Source: CAZNYN01 sp964422205 (GTDB lineage: Bacteria > Synergistota > Synergistia > Synergistales > Synergistaceae). From it: a DNA stretch of 20,480 bases. Under the pieces are notes generated by a model. That model was not told the DNA's origin and searched no databases. It was given only the letters and a program-made list of their open reading frames with translations. Within the stretch, counting starts at the first letter, position 1. The number at the start of each line of letters is the position of its first letter. The translations under genes and the position numbers were made by a program. The DNA is taken from positions 1 to 20,480 of the forward strand of contig CAYRAI010000036.1 of the NCBI GenBank assembly GCA_964422205.1, given 5' to 3'. This document shows, in pieces, positions 5,874-13,728 of this stretch.

Positions 5874-7923
5874 ACATACTGCGGCAGCGCTTATTTTCTG
5901 CGCTGCCTTTGCTTTTTCTATATGCCTCACCCCCATTTATACTTTATTTATAACGGCTGCTTCGTTCTCGGTTATTTTATATAAGAGAAAGTATAGCTCC
6001 GTTAAATTTGTAGTATTTATGATGATGCCTCTTGCATTCGGTATGTGGCTTGTACACGGCGGACTCATAGCGTCTGTGCTTGGAAGAGAAGGAACCGGGG
6101 ATATAAGAACAGCTTTCGGCACTTGGTTTCGCATACTCTCAATTGTCACATCAAGCCAAGCATTATTTGCTGCAATTCCGCCTAAAGCCATAACCGAATC
6201 ACTCTTCGGTTCATCTTTTCCCGTAAGGTTCTCATATCTTTTGGCAAGCCCGATACTTATAGCGGAACGCATAAAATCACGAGTTAAAAAGATTACAGAG
6301 GCTCAGATGGCGAGAGGCGTCAATATCAACGGAAATATTGCAGAGAGGATTAAAGCTCTTACGGCAACACTGCTGCCTCTTATTCTCGGGCTTCTTTCTG
6401 ATATTCCCGCGGCAAGTATGGCTCTTGACATGAAGGGGCTGGGGTTTGCAAAAGTACGAACGTCTTTGAAGGGCAAAGCTTCGCCATCCACTTTTGTGCC
6501 GAAAGATCTAAGCGGGAAAACGCCTGTTGAAGCTAAGAATCTGAAGCTTCTTGCAAATGACGGTACACTTCTCTTAAGCGTACCGAAGCTTACTGTACAA
6601 AAGGGTGGAATTGCACTTATTGCGGGAGAATCGGGGAGCGGCAAAAGTATTGTCTCTATGTTTTTGGCAGGTGCTGTCCCCGAGCATCTCAATATAAAAA
6701 CTGACGGTGACGCAAAATTGTTCGGAGAATCGATATTAAGCTCCGATACTTTACACATCTCACCGTATGTCCAATATGTCCAGCAAAATGCATATCTGTC
6801 GGTGTCAGGCTGCACATTCAGCATATTTGACGAGTGCGCTTTCGGCCCTGAAAATCTGGGTGCCGGTATTTCCGAGACTTTTGAAAATGTACATAGCTCT
6901 CTCATAGCGGCAGGGATTGAGAATCTAAAAGACAAAGAGCCGCATTTGCTCTCTGGCGGAGAATCGCAGAAGTGCGCACTCTCATGTGCGCTTGCCATGA
7001 ACCCGAAACTGCTTATTTTGGACGAGGCTTTTGGAAAAATACACTCTTCGGATATACCGAAGATAATGCAAAATCTTAAGGAACGGTGCAATAAATATGG
7101 TATGTCCGTAATTATCACGGCACAGGAAAACGAACCTTTAAAAAAATACTGTACAAATTTCTATCACATAAAAAACAAGGAACTCGCATCCGGGCTGAGC
7201 GATGACAGAAGCTCTGCAATTATGCCGTTATACCGGTCATTCTATGGCAAAACCGAGATTCTCTCCCTGAGAGATATCTCTTTTAAATGGACTGAGGAGA
7301 GCCCTTTTCTCTTTCGCAGCATAAACACATCAATAAAAGACAAAGAGCGAGTCGTGCTTGTAGGCCCAAACGGAGCCGGCAAATCAACTCTTATGAGAAT
7401 AGCTGCAGGCCTGCTGACCCCTTATGAAGGGGAGGTATTGCTGCACGGAATAAAGCTCTCTGTTCTTAAGCCTAAAGATAGGGCTTTGAAAATATCTTTC
7501 CTATTTCAAGATTCTGAATGCCAAATGTTTCACCCGACAGTATACCAAGAAACCGCCTTCGTTCTGCAAGGCCGAGGAATCAGCGAAAAAGAGATACAAA
7601 AACGTGTACAGGAGGCCCTTGAAGAATTCGGTCTCTGGGAATATAGAGATACACACCCTCTTGACATTCCCTCCTCGGAGCGCAGGATGACAGCCCTGGC
7701 ATCAATAGCTGTTGCAGATCCGGAATTGCTTCTGCTTGACGAGCCAACCAGAGATTTGGATTCAAAGAGACGAACAATGTTTGAGAACTGGCTTTCACAA
7801 AGACAATGCGCCGTACTGGCAATAAGCCACGATGAGGCTTTCTCTGCAAGAGCTTTCCATTCGTGCCGACATCTTGATAACGGAGTATTAAGATGCGGCT
7901 TTGAAGCAAAAGGAGTGGCATAG
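5863..7923 (+). CDS. Fused ECF module: EcfT plus two ATPase domains
   Basis: A 686-aa single protein carrying the whole ECF energising module. Residues 1 to about 210 are EcfT-like: hydrophobic helices with coupling motifs MARG (149-152) and MKGLG (190-194, Lys where Arg is usual). ATPase domain 1 (about 222-440) has Walker A GESGSGKS (255-262), signature LSGGE (363-367) and Walker B LLILDE (383-388), but Gln421 in TAQE where the switch His is expected. ATPase domain 2 (about 465-675) has Walker A GPNGAGKS (501-508), Q-loop FQDSE, Walker B LLLLDE (622-627) and His656, but its signature is IPSSE (602-606). One composite ATP site should be good and one degenerate. The ATG lies in the end of the S-component gene with no clear Shine-Dalgarno, suggesting coupling. 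Confidence 0.92.
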   Translation: MLSKHTAAALIFCAAFAFSICLTPIYTLFITAASFSVILYKRKYSSVKFVVFMMMPLAFGMWLVHGGLIASVLGREGTGDIRTAFGTWFRILSIVTSSQALFAAIPPKAITESLFGSSFPVRFSYLLASPILIAERIKSRVKKITEAQMARGVNINGNIAERIKALTATLLPLILGLLSDIPAASMALDMKGLGFAKVRTSLKGKASPSTFVPKDLSGKTPVEAKNLKLLANDGTLLLSVPKLTVQKGGIALIAGESGSGKSIVSMFLAGAVPEHLNIKTDGDAKLFGESILSSDTLHISPYVQYVQQNAYLSVSGCTFSIFDECAFGPENLGAGISETFENVHSSLIAAGIENLKDKEPHLLSGGESQKCALSCALAMNPKLLILDEAFGKIHSSDIPKIMQNLKERCNKYGMSVIITAQENEPLKKYCTNFYHIKNKELASGLSDDRSSAIMPLYRSFYGKTEILSLRDISFKWTEESPFLFRSINTSIKDKERVVLVGPNGAGKSTLMRIAAGLLTPYEGEVLLHGIKLSVLKPKDRALKISFLFQDSECQMFHPTVYQETAFVLQGRGISEKEIQKRVQEALEEFGLWEYRDTHPLDIPSSERRMTALASIAVADPELLLLDEPTRDLDSKRRTMFENWLSQRQCAVLAISHDEAFSARAFHSCRHLDNGVLRCGFEAKGVA

Positions 7924-7924
7924 A

Positions 7925-8686
7925 ATGAATACCGAAGGACATACCGCAAGTAATCCGACTCTCTCAGCCTGCAATATATATAAATCATTCGGCCATATAT
8001 CGGCTCTGTGTGGAGCTGACATCACTTTGAATCCTGGCGAAGTTACCGCCCTGATAGGGGACAACGGAAGCGGCAAAAGCACCTTGGTCAAAGTGCTTTC
8101 AGGGATAATAAAAGCTGACAAAGGAACGATTGCCGCGGACGGCAAAATCTATGAAAAGTTCACTTCTAAAGATGCGCTAAAAGCCGGTATAGCTGTCGTC
8201 TTTCAAGATTTATCGCTTGATGATTACAGAGACGCATCAGCCAATATTTTTCTCGGAAATGAGCTTACATACTGCGGAATTTTTCTGAGACAAAGAGAGA
8301 TGAGAGAAAAATCGTTAAGACTCCTAAAAGAGCTCAACATTAATATTCCCGATCCTATGCTTCCTGTCGGTTCTTTCTCCGGAGGACAAAGACAGGCAGT
8401 AGCAATTGCAAGAGCCGTATATTACGGAAAGAGGACAATCATATTTGACGAGCCAACCGCGGCCATGGGAGTTAAGGAATCGGCAGAGGTTCTTAGGATT
8501 ATAAAATCGCTGGCTCGTAAGGGACTTGCTGTTTTAATAGTCTCTCATAATCTCCATCAGGTATTTAAAACAGCTGACAGAATAGCATTGATGCGAAGAG
8601 GCAGGATTGTAAGCTCCATGCTTACATCATCCTCATCCCTTGAAGAAACAGACAGAGCATTAAAGGAGAGCGATAACATTGATTAG
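7925..8686 (+). CDS. Sugar/nucleoside-type ABC importer ATPase, single domain
   Basis: A 253-aa cytoplasmic ATPase similar to one half of RbsA-type ATPases. It has Walker A GDNGSGKST, Q-loop FQD, signature FSGGQRQ, Walker B IIFDEPTAAMG and switch SHN. Typical RbsA/MglA proteins contain two ABC domains in about 500 aa. This one has a single domain and would work as a homodimer, as in the FrcA type. All motifs are intact, unlike in the ECF ATPases. The start at 7925 is preferred over 7901 because AGGAG (7911-7915) is 9 nt upstream; the gap to the previous stop is 1 nt. It partners the permease and binding protein that follow. Confidence 0.92.
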   Translation: MNTEGHTASNPTLSACNIYKSFGHISALCGADITLNPGEVTALIGDNGSGKSTLVKVLSGIIKADKGTIAADGKIYEKFTSKDALKAGIAVVFQDLSLDDYRDASANIFLGNELTYCGIFLRQREMREKSLRLLKELNINIPDPMLPVGSFSGGQRQAVAIARAVYYGKRTIIFDEPTAAMGVKESAEVLRIIKSLARKGLAVLIVSHNLHQVFKTADRIALMRRGRIVSSMLTSSSSLEETDRALKESDNID

Positions 8687-9632
8687 AACTCAGATTTTAG
8701 GAGATTACGAAAAAATGTTTCAGCCTATCCTGCTGCTTGTTCTATTAATAGCGTTAATCACAGGTCTCGGTTTTTACTCGGATGTATTTTTGACCGGAAG
8801 AAATTGGCTGAACATATTAAATAATCATATGGCTCATCAGCTTATTCTAGCAGTGGGAATGACATTTGTTATATGTACAGGAGGCATCGACCTGGCGGCA
8901 AGTTCTATATTGGCTCTTTCGGGAATAATAATGGCAATGCTCGCAAATTCTGGAATGCCTCTTTGCCTCTCAATCGTATTCGCACTGTTCGCATCGCTTC
9001 TGATGGGAACGCTGAACGGCCTTCTTGTATCGTCATTTACGATAAACCCTCTGATTATCACTCTCGGTACGGCATCGCTCTTTCGTGGGCTCGCTGTCAT
9101 CATAACAGGCGGCATGCCCATATACGGACTTCCCCGACAGTTCCATGAATTTGCAATGGGAAGCTTTTTTATCCCGATACCGATTATTATGGCAGGATTA
9201 ATATTACTTGCCGCTTTAATAATACTCCGCATGACAAAATGGGGGCTTTACTCAATGGTAATAGGAAGCAACAGTACGGCTCTTACGCGGCTGGGAGTTA
9301 ATGTAAAACTTTATAAAACTTCAGTATACGCCCTAAGCGGACTTATGGCAGGCACAGCTATGCTAATAATCACATCACGCCTTAATACCGCAGAGGCAAC
9401 GGCCGGCATTGGAATGGAAATGACCGCGATAGCAGCAGTAATAATGGGAGGAACTCTGTTAAGCGGAGGCAAAGGCTCCATGACAGGAACAGCCATTGCA
9501 TGCCTTCTTCTAGCCGTAATCAAAAACGGACTTACTCTGCTCAGCATAGATGCTCAATACCAAGAATTTATCATTGGATTTCTGCTCCTGTTGGCAGTTA
9601 TAACAACAGAGCTTAAGAATCAGAGAAACTAA
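8679..9632 (+). CDS. RbsC-like ABC permease
   Basis: A 317-aa membrane protein of the BPD_transp_2 family (ribose, galactose and nucleoside importers). Signature segments are GGIDLAASSILALSG (near residues 67-81), the motif with NGLLVSSFTINPLIITLGT, and MGGTLLSGGKGS near the C-terminus. About eight to ten helices are evident. The proposed TTG start (8679) has AGGAG 10 nt upstream and overlaps the ATPase stop. An ATG at 8715 also has AGGAG (8699-8703) 11 nt upstream, so the first 12 residues are uncertain. The substrate within this family cannot be told from the permease. Confidence 0.92.
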   Translation: MIRTQILGDYEKMFQPILLLVLLIALITGLGFYSDVFLTGRNWLNILNNHMAHQLILAVGMTFVICTGGIDLAASSILALSGIIMAMLANSGMPLCLSIVFALFASLLMGTLNGLLVSSFTINPLIITLGTASLFRGLAVIITGGMPIYGLPRQFHEFAMGSFFIPIPIIMAGLILLAALIILRMTKWGLYSMVIGSNSTALTRLGVNVKLYKTSVYALSGLMAGTAMLIITSRLNTAEATAGIGMEMTAIAAVIMGGTLLSGGKGSMTGTAIACLLLAVIKNGLTLLSIDAQYQEFIIGFLLLLAVITTELKNQRN

Positions 9633-9659
9633 ATAAAATCCTAAGGAGGATAAATTAAG

Positions 9660-10688
9660 ATGAAGAAATTATTAATCGGAGTGATGGCTGCGGCGATTTG
9701 CCTATCAGCCGCAGCAGGCGGAGCAGTAAGGGCGGAAGCGAAACAGAACGCAAGAGTACAGGATATTGAAAAGACTCTTATGAAACAGATAGGAGGAATG
9801 CCCAAACTGAACACAGGAGAAAAGTATGGGGCGCTTGTAATATCTCTGACTAACCCGTTCTGGGTTACAATGAAGGACTCCTACATTGCGGCAGCCAATC
9901 AGTATGGAGTGAAAATAGACGTTATGGCAGCTCCCACGGAGGGTGACAAACAGTCGCAGCTCGAAACGCTGAACGGCATGGTTCTCAAAAACTACAAAGG
10001 AATAGTTCTCTCTCCCATCGAACCCTTTAACCTCCTTCCAGGCATTGCGGAAGCGAATAAAAACAAAGTACCAGTAGTAAATCTGGGCCCCGGAATAAAT
10101 ACTGAGAAACTCAAGGAAATGGGAGGGCACCTTGACGGACGGCTTACGGTAAATTTTGAGCGTCAGGGGGAACTCGTAGCAAAAGATATCGCAACAAAAC
10201 TTAAGGGAAAAGGAAAAGTAGCGATAATTCAGGGAATCCCTGGAGCTGGGCAAAGTGAAGGACGTACGGCAGGAGCAAAGAAAGGCTTTGCGTCAGGAGG
10301 GCTTGAACTTGTAAGCGTGCAGCCGGCAAACTGGGACAGCACAGCCGCATACAATGCCGCTTCGGACTTAATCCAGGCGCACCCAGACCTTAAAGCAATA
10401 TTCGCATGCAACGACGTAATGGCTCTTGCTGTTTCAAAAGCTTTGATCGACGCAAAGGCAAAGTCAAAAATTTTAGTTTACGGAATTGACGGCACGGAAG
10501 AAGCAAAAAAAGCTATTTTAGAAAAACGCATGGACGGGACAGTCACCTACCCTCAGTCTGTATATGCAAAAGCCGCACTGCTTATGATGATGAAGCTCTC
10601 TCAGGGGATGAAACTTCCCGCCACAGTCTTCTGCCCTCTTGACATCATAACGTCAGACAATATATCTCAATTCAATGATTATAAATAG
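9660..10688 (+). CDS. RbsB-like periplasmic substrate-binding protein
   Basis: A 342-aa protein with an N-terminal signal peptide (MKKLLIGVMAAAICLSAAAG, cleavage near VRA-EAK at about residue 25). A periplasmic-binding-protein type I fold follows: NPFWVTMKDSYIAAA, KGIVLSPIEP, KVAIIQGIPGAGQS, AIFACNDVMALAVSKAL and ILVYGIDGTEEAKKAI are the usual ribose/galactose-family segments. There is no lipobox Cys, so the protein should be free in the periplasm, which supports a diderm host. The Shine-Dalgarno AAGGAGG (9643-9649) is the strongest in the operon, as is common for binding proteins that are needed in excess. It delivers a sugar- or nucleoside-like ligand to the permease at 8679. Confidence 0.93.
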   Translation: MKKLLIGVMAAAICLSAAAGGAVRAEAKQNARVQDIEKTLMKQIGGMPKLNTGEKYGALVISLTNPFWVTMKDSYIAAANQYGVKIDVMAAPTEGDKQSQLETLNGMVLKNYKGIVLSPIEPFNLLPGIAEANKNKVPVVNLGPGINTEKLKEMGGHLDGRLTVNFERQGELVAKDIATKLKGKGKVAIIQGIPGAGQSEGRTAGAKKGFASGGLELVSVQPANWDSTAAYNAASDLIQAHPDLKAIFACNDVMALAVSKALIDAKAKSKILVYGIDGTEEAKKAILEKRMDGTVTYPQSVYAKAALLMMMKLSQGMKLPATVFCPLDIITSDNISQFNDYK

Positions 10689-11472
10689 AAGTTACCCCAA
10701 ATATTTAACAGAGAGCTGTCTTCTGACTTTTGGCCTCAAATCAGTGACAAGCGAGTCACTGTTCAAAAACTGGACAGATGCAGACATTAGTGATGCGCAA
10801 ATATGCAGAATAGAAAAAGGCGAAATAAAAATAAGCGGTATAGAGGAATACCTGGCTTTCCGAGAAACTAAGCCGCGCCGAAAATTTTCCTGCTGCTCAC
10901 TGGATGACGCCTTAGAGCAAAAACTTTCGGGCGCTCTTACCGCATCGGGAACTATGGAAGTATGCCGCAGGCTGGGTATTCCCTATGCCGTATCATGCGG
11001 TATAGGCGGCATTGGAGATATCAAGGGAGAGGAGCTTTGCCCCGATTTGCCCGCACTGAGAGACAGCGGAGTCGTTCTCGTATGCACATCGCCTAAAGAC
11101 ATGCTTGATATAGAGGCCACAATCAAGTGGCTGACAGACAATGGGGTAAAGGTTTTAGGCTCGGATACGAATATCTGCACCGGCTATATATTTACTGGAA
11201 AAGCAGTGAAACTTGACGGCATATTGAAATCTGAAAGCAAAGCGCCGCTGCTGATTCTAAATCCGATTCAGCAAGAAAAGCGTATAGGAGAACGCAGTGT
11301 CCTGCTTCAGGCAATATCTGACGCGAAAGATGCAGAAGCGCGGGGGGAATATTATCATCCCGCCGCCAACGCATCCATAGACCGCCAAACACAGGGATAT
11401 TCTTCTGAAATTCAGCTTATGTCTCTGATAGACAATGTCGCTCTCACTGCAAAATTGACTGCGAACTGCTAA
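10675..11472 (+). CDS. Divergent pseudouridine-5'-phosphate glycosidase-like enzyme
   Basis: A 265-aa protein that I align with PsuG (about 300 aa), which cleaves the C-glycosidic bond of pseudouridine 5'-phosphate to uracil and ribose 5-phosphate. The match is clear in the middle and C-terminus: GTMEVCRRLGIP, CGIGGIGDIKG, PDLPAL, TSPKDMLDIEAT, NGVKVLGS, LLILNPIQQE and IQLMSLIDNVAL. Lys141 sits where the Schiff-base Lys of PsuG is (K166 in E. coli, from memory) and Asp124 where its Asp149 is. The GGVHRG motif is GGIGDIKG here, so its His is missing. The N-terminal ALESTIISHG motif is not recognisable and the region is shorter. The substrate may differ. The ATG overlaps the binding-protein stop by 14 nt without a Shine-Dalgarno. 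Confidence 0.75.
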   Translation: MIINRSYPKYLTESCLLTFGLKSVTSESLFKNWTDADISDAQICRIEKGEIKISGIEEYLAFRETKPRRKFSCCSLDDALEQKLSGALTASGTMEVCRRLGIPYAVSCGIGGIGDIKGEELCPDLPALRDSGVVLVCTSPKDMLDIEATIKWLTDNGVKVLGSDTNICTGYIFTGKAVKLDGILKSESKAPLLILNPIQQEKRIGERSVLLQAISDAKDAEARGEYYHPAANASIDRQTQGYSSEIQLMSLIDNVALTAKLTANC

Positions 11473-11530
11473 AACGCCACAACCTCGGCACAATCCGGCA
11501 GGGAAAACAGCCAAGCCCCTGAAAAAAATA

Positions 11531-11567
11531 AAGCCCTTCAAGGATTTCTTGAAGGGCTTGTTTTTTT
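11531..11567 (+). terminator. Intrinsic terminator of the two-importer operon
   Basis: AAGCCCTTCAAG and CTTGAAGGGCTT form a perfect 12-bp stem with a 5-nt loop, followed by G and seven T (11561-11567). It lies 58 nt after the PsuG-like stop and marks the end of the seven-gene unit. Confidence 0.95.
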
Positions 11568-11589
11568 ATTGGTATTACTAATTTTATAA

Positions 11590-11666
<77 letters not shown>

Positions 11667-11734
11667 GCGCGACAAACTGTAGTTTAGCATGTAAAGCAGT
11701 GATTTTGCAACTGTTTTTTGTCACGCCCTCGTGA

Positions 11735-12409
11735 TCAAGAGGGGGAAGAAGCAATTTCCATGTTTAGCAATATTTTTACCAGTTCATCCACATCGGTGTA
11801 TGGGTTGCGAATATCGTCTCCTATTTTGTTATTTTTAATTTTTTGTGCATTTGTGTATGCATTATTCAGAAAACACCGTGTTTTTCCAAAATGGTTTTTA
11901 TCTGCCTTATTATATTCTGAAATATATTTGTGTTTGAGTTCCGCTAAAACCTTTTCTCTTTCTATCTCTGATGTTACCTGACGGAAATGCATTAAGAACC
12001 ATATTTCGAATGACGGAACCGATGGTATCGCCCTAAAAATAATCCTCTTGTTTAGGTCATTTTTTATTTTTATGTCATGACACTCGACTATGGCATTTTT
12101 AAAATCTTTGTGGTCATCTCTATCAAAAACACAAAATACGCTGTCAAATTTGTTGTCTCTATTCTTACAGCACTCTTTTGCAGATTCAAGAATTTTTCTT
12201 GGAGATGTCCCTAGTTGGCTATATGTAACGCATATATGTGTACTGGAAAGCCTGTGAAATCTTCTGATTGCTTCAAAGTAGTTTACTTCTGTTTTTTCAC
12301 CTTCACATACTATGAGAATGCGTTCGCGAGGGAGGCGACTGTATTTAGTACGAGAAAGTGATTTTTTTGTTCTTACTCTTTGAGCTAGGCTACTCTGCAT
12401 TTGCTTCAA
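11735..12409 (-). CDS. rloB: RloB-like / AbiLii-like protein
   Basis: A 224-aa protein with the hallmarks of the RloB family. ILIVCEGEKTEVNYF (31-45) resembles the acidic start of a Toprim-like nuclease fold, FCVFDRDDH (92-100) gives the DxD-type acidic pair, SFEIWFLMHF (133-142) follows, and NPYTDVDELV (202-211) is the usual end. RloB partners an AAA ATPase in AbiL-type abortive infection pairs; nuclease action is a family-level proposal, not shown here. The start overlaps the ATPase gene by 20 nt, so the two are one unit. The gene is visibly more AT-rich than the flanking metabolic genes. It ends 68 nt from the tRNA-Arg gene. Confidence 0.9.
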   Translation of the reverse strand: MKQMQSSLAQRVRTKKSLSRTKYSRLPRERILIVCEGEKTEVNYFEAIRRFHRLSSTHICVTYSQLGTSPRKILESAKECCKNRDNKFDSVFCVFDRDDHKDFKNAIVECHDIKIKNDLNKRIIFRAIPSVPSFEIWFLMHFRQVTSEIEREKVLAELKHKYISEYNKADKNHFGKTRCFLNNAYTNAQKIKNNKIGDDIRNPYTDVDELVKILLNMEIASSPS

Positions 12410-13664
12410 CCGGAAAATTCATATCAAAGAGAAATGGTATTGCACCGTAGCGCCCCTCTAGATATCCTTTTTCCAAAGCTTCTTCCCTGCGGGGACTAAA
12501 GTCTGTAAGCGGGTAAAGAAGCGAAGCGCCGGTTCTGTCCTTTTCAATAAACCAAATTTGGTCTCGCCGAAAGAGAGCTCCGCTGAGCAAATTACTGTCA
12601 TGCGTCGTAAAAACTAGTTGGGCTCCATTTTTGTTAAGATTAGAGTTAAATAGCTCAACCAACGACCTCACAAGCAGAGGGTGCAGATTTGATTCCAGTT
12701 CATCTACAAACAGCACACCGCCAGAGACAAGAGAATCCAGAACATAAAATGTGAACTCGAAGAAACGAAGAGTCCCATCAGATTCTTCATTATAGTCAAA
12801 TGCCACTTTTTCTCCATTTTCCGCTTCGTGGTAAAAAATTATGCGTTTATTTGCTTCTTTGCCTGGGATGTCTCTCTCGTCCGTAATATTTTTTTGCGGA
12901 TATGCCCTATCTTTTTTAAAGCCAATATCAACGATATTAATATCAGCTGATTTAATAAAGTTTAATAATATTTGCTTATTATCCTCGTTTTCAAGCTGTT
13001 TATAATTGCTGTGAGCAATAGTAACTTGCCGCATCTTACTGAATATGTCAACTTGCAAAAGAAACCATTGAAAAACTTTACCTAGCTGTTCGCTGTTCAG
13101 TGAAGAAGCTGTGCTTAAAAAAAGTGAGTCAGCGCGAGTTGCTTTTTCCCACGTTTTTTTGTGCCCTGTCAAGTATGCACTGAATTTATAAACGTCTGCG
13201 TTTTTTTCCTTATCAATTTTACGAGAAAACCATACCTGGGGCTTATCCGCAAAATATGCGTACAACCACTCCTCGGTTATTCTGTCTCCAAGAACGGAAA
13301 ATCCATATTGGTAGCGCACTTTGTCCAAAACGAATGTAACCTCGAATGTACTGGGGACAGTTCTGTTTTCTTTGTTTAATTTAAAAGAACTGTACTGGAA
13401 AAACTTTGGTAAATTTTGAAAAATATCTCTTGTGTTAATAGGCAGAATGATTCTGTACCGCATATACTCAAATGCTTCAATTAAGTTTGACTTACCGCTC
13501 GCATTCGCTCCATAGACAACAGCAGACTTGAGCGTTTCCGGGTATGATTTGCCGGCAGGAATAAGATGTGAACTGGCAAAGGTTTTGTCTTTACCGGCAG
13601 TCAAAGTCAAGACTTGTTCGTCTCTGATTGATCTGAAATTCCTTACTCTGAATTCTATCAGCAT
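12390..13664 (-). CDS. AAA/ABC-type ATPase of an RloAB / AbiL-like defence pair
   Basis: A 424-aa ATPase of the SMC-like AAA_15/AAA_21 type. The N-terminus LIEFRVRNFRSIRDE is typical, Walker A is GANASGKS (52-59), an ESDGTLRFFEF signature-like segment lies near 290, Walker B is LFVDE (318-322), and THD carries His355. The ending with YLEGRYGAIPF is characteristic of the ATPases that accompany RloB (AbiLi of lactococcal AbiL). By family knowledge the pair senses phage infection and triggers abortive infection; the trigger is unknown. The ATG at 13664 lies about 23 nt from the predicted transcription start. Only a weak Shine-Dalgarno (GGTGG) is seen. The AT-rich composition and the tRNA neighbour suggest acquisition by transfer. 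Confidence 0.9.
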   Translation of the reverse strand: MLIEFRVRNFRSIRDEQVLTLTAGKDKTFASSHLIPAGKSYPETLKSAVVYGANASGKSNLIEAFEYMRYRIILPINTRDIFQNLPKFFQYSSFKLNKENRTVPSTFEVTFVLDKVRYQYGFSVLGDRITEEWLYAYFADKPQVWFSRKIDKEKNADVYKFSAYLTGHKKTWEKATRADSLFLSTASSLNSEQLGKVFQWFLLQVDIFSKMRQVTIAHSNYKQLENEDNKQILLNFIKSADINIVDIGFKKDRAYPQKNITDERDIPGKEANKRIIFYHEAENGEKVAFDYNEESDGTLRFFEFTFYVLDSLVSGGVLFVDELESNLHPLLVRSLVELFNSNLNKNGAQLVFTTHDSNLLSGALFRRDQIWFIEKDRTGASLLYPLTDFSPRREEALEKGYLEGRYGAIPFLFDMNFPVEANAE

Positions 13665-13693
13665 ACCGCATCACCACCATAAAATATAACAAT

Positions 13694-13721
13694 ATTATGT
13701 ATGAAACATGCATAATGTCAA
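13694..13721 (-). promoter_or_regulatory. Promoter with overlapping palindromic operator for the defence pair
   Basis: On the minus strand TTGACA (13721-13716) and CATAAT (13699-13694) are 16 nt apart, a strong sigma-70 promoter. A 23-bp palindrome (13694-13716: ATTATGTATG, AAA, CATGCATAAT, 9 of 10 positions matching) fills the spacer and the -10 exactly. Such placement is typical of a repressor operator. No repressor gene is seen nearby. Confidence 0.75.
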
Positions 13722-13728
13722 TATATTT

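Noticed and set aside
11714..11754. Terminator hairpin after the RloB gene (CCCTC/GAGGG)
   Set aside because: The stem has only five pairs and no U run on the minus strand. It overlaps the end of the coding sequence.
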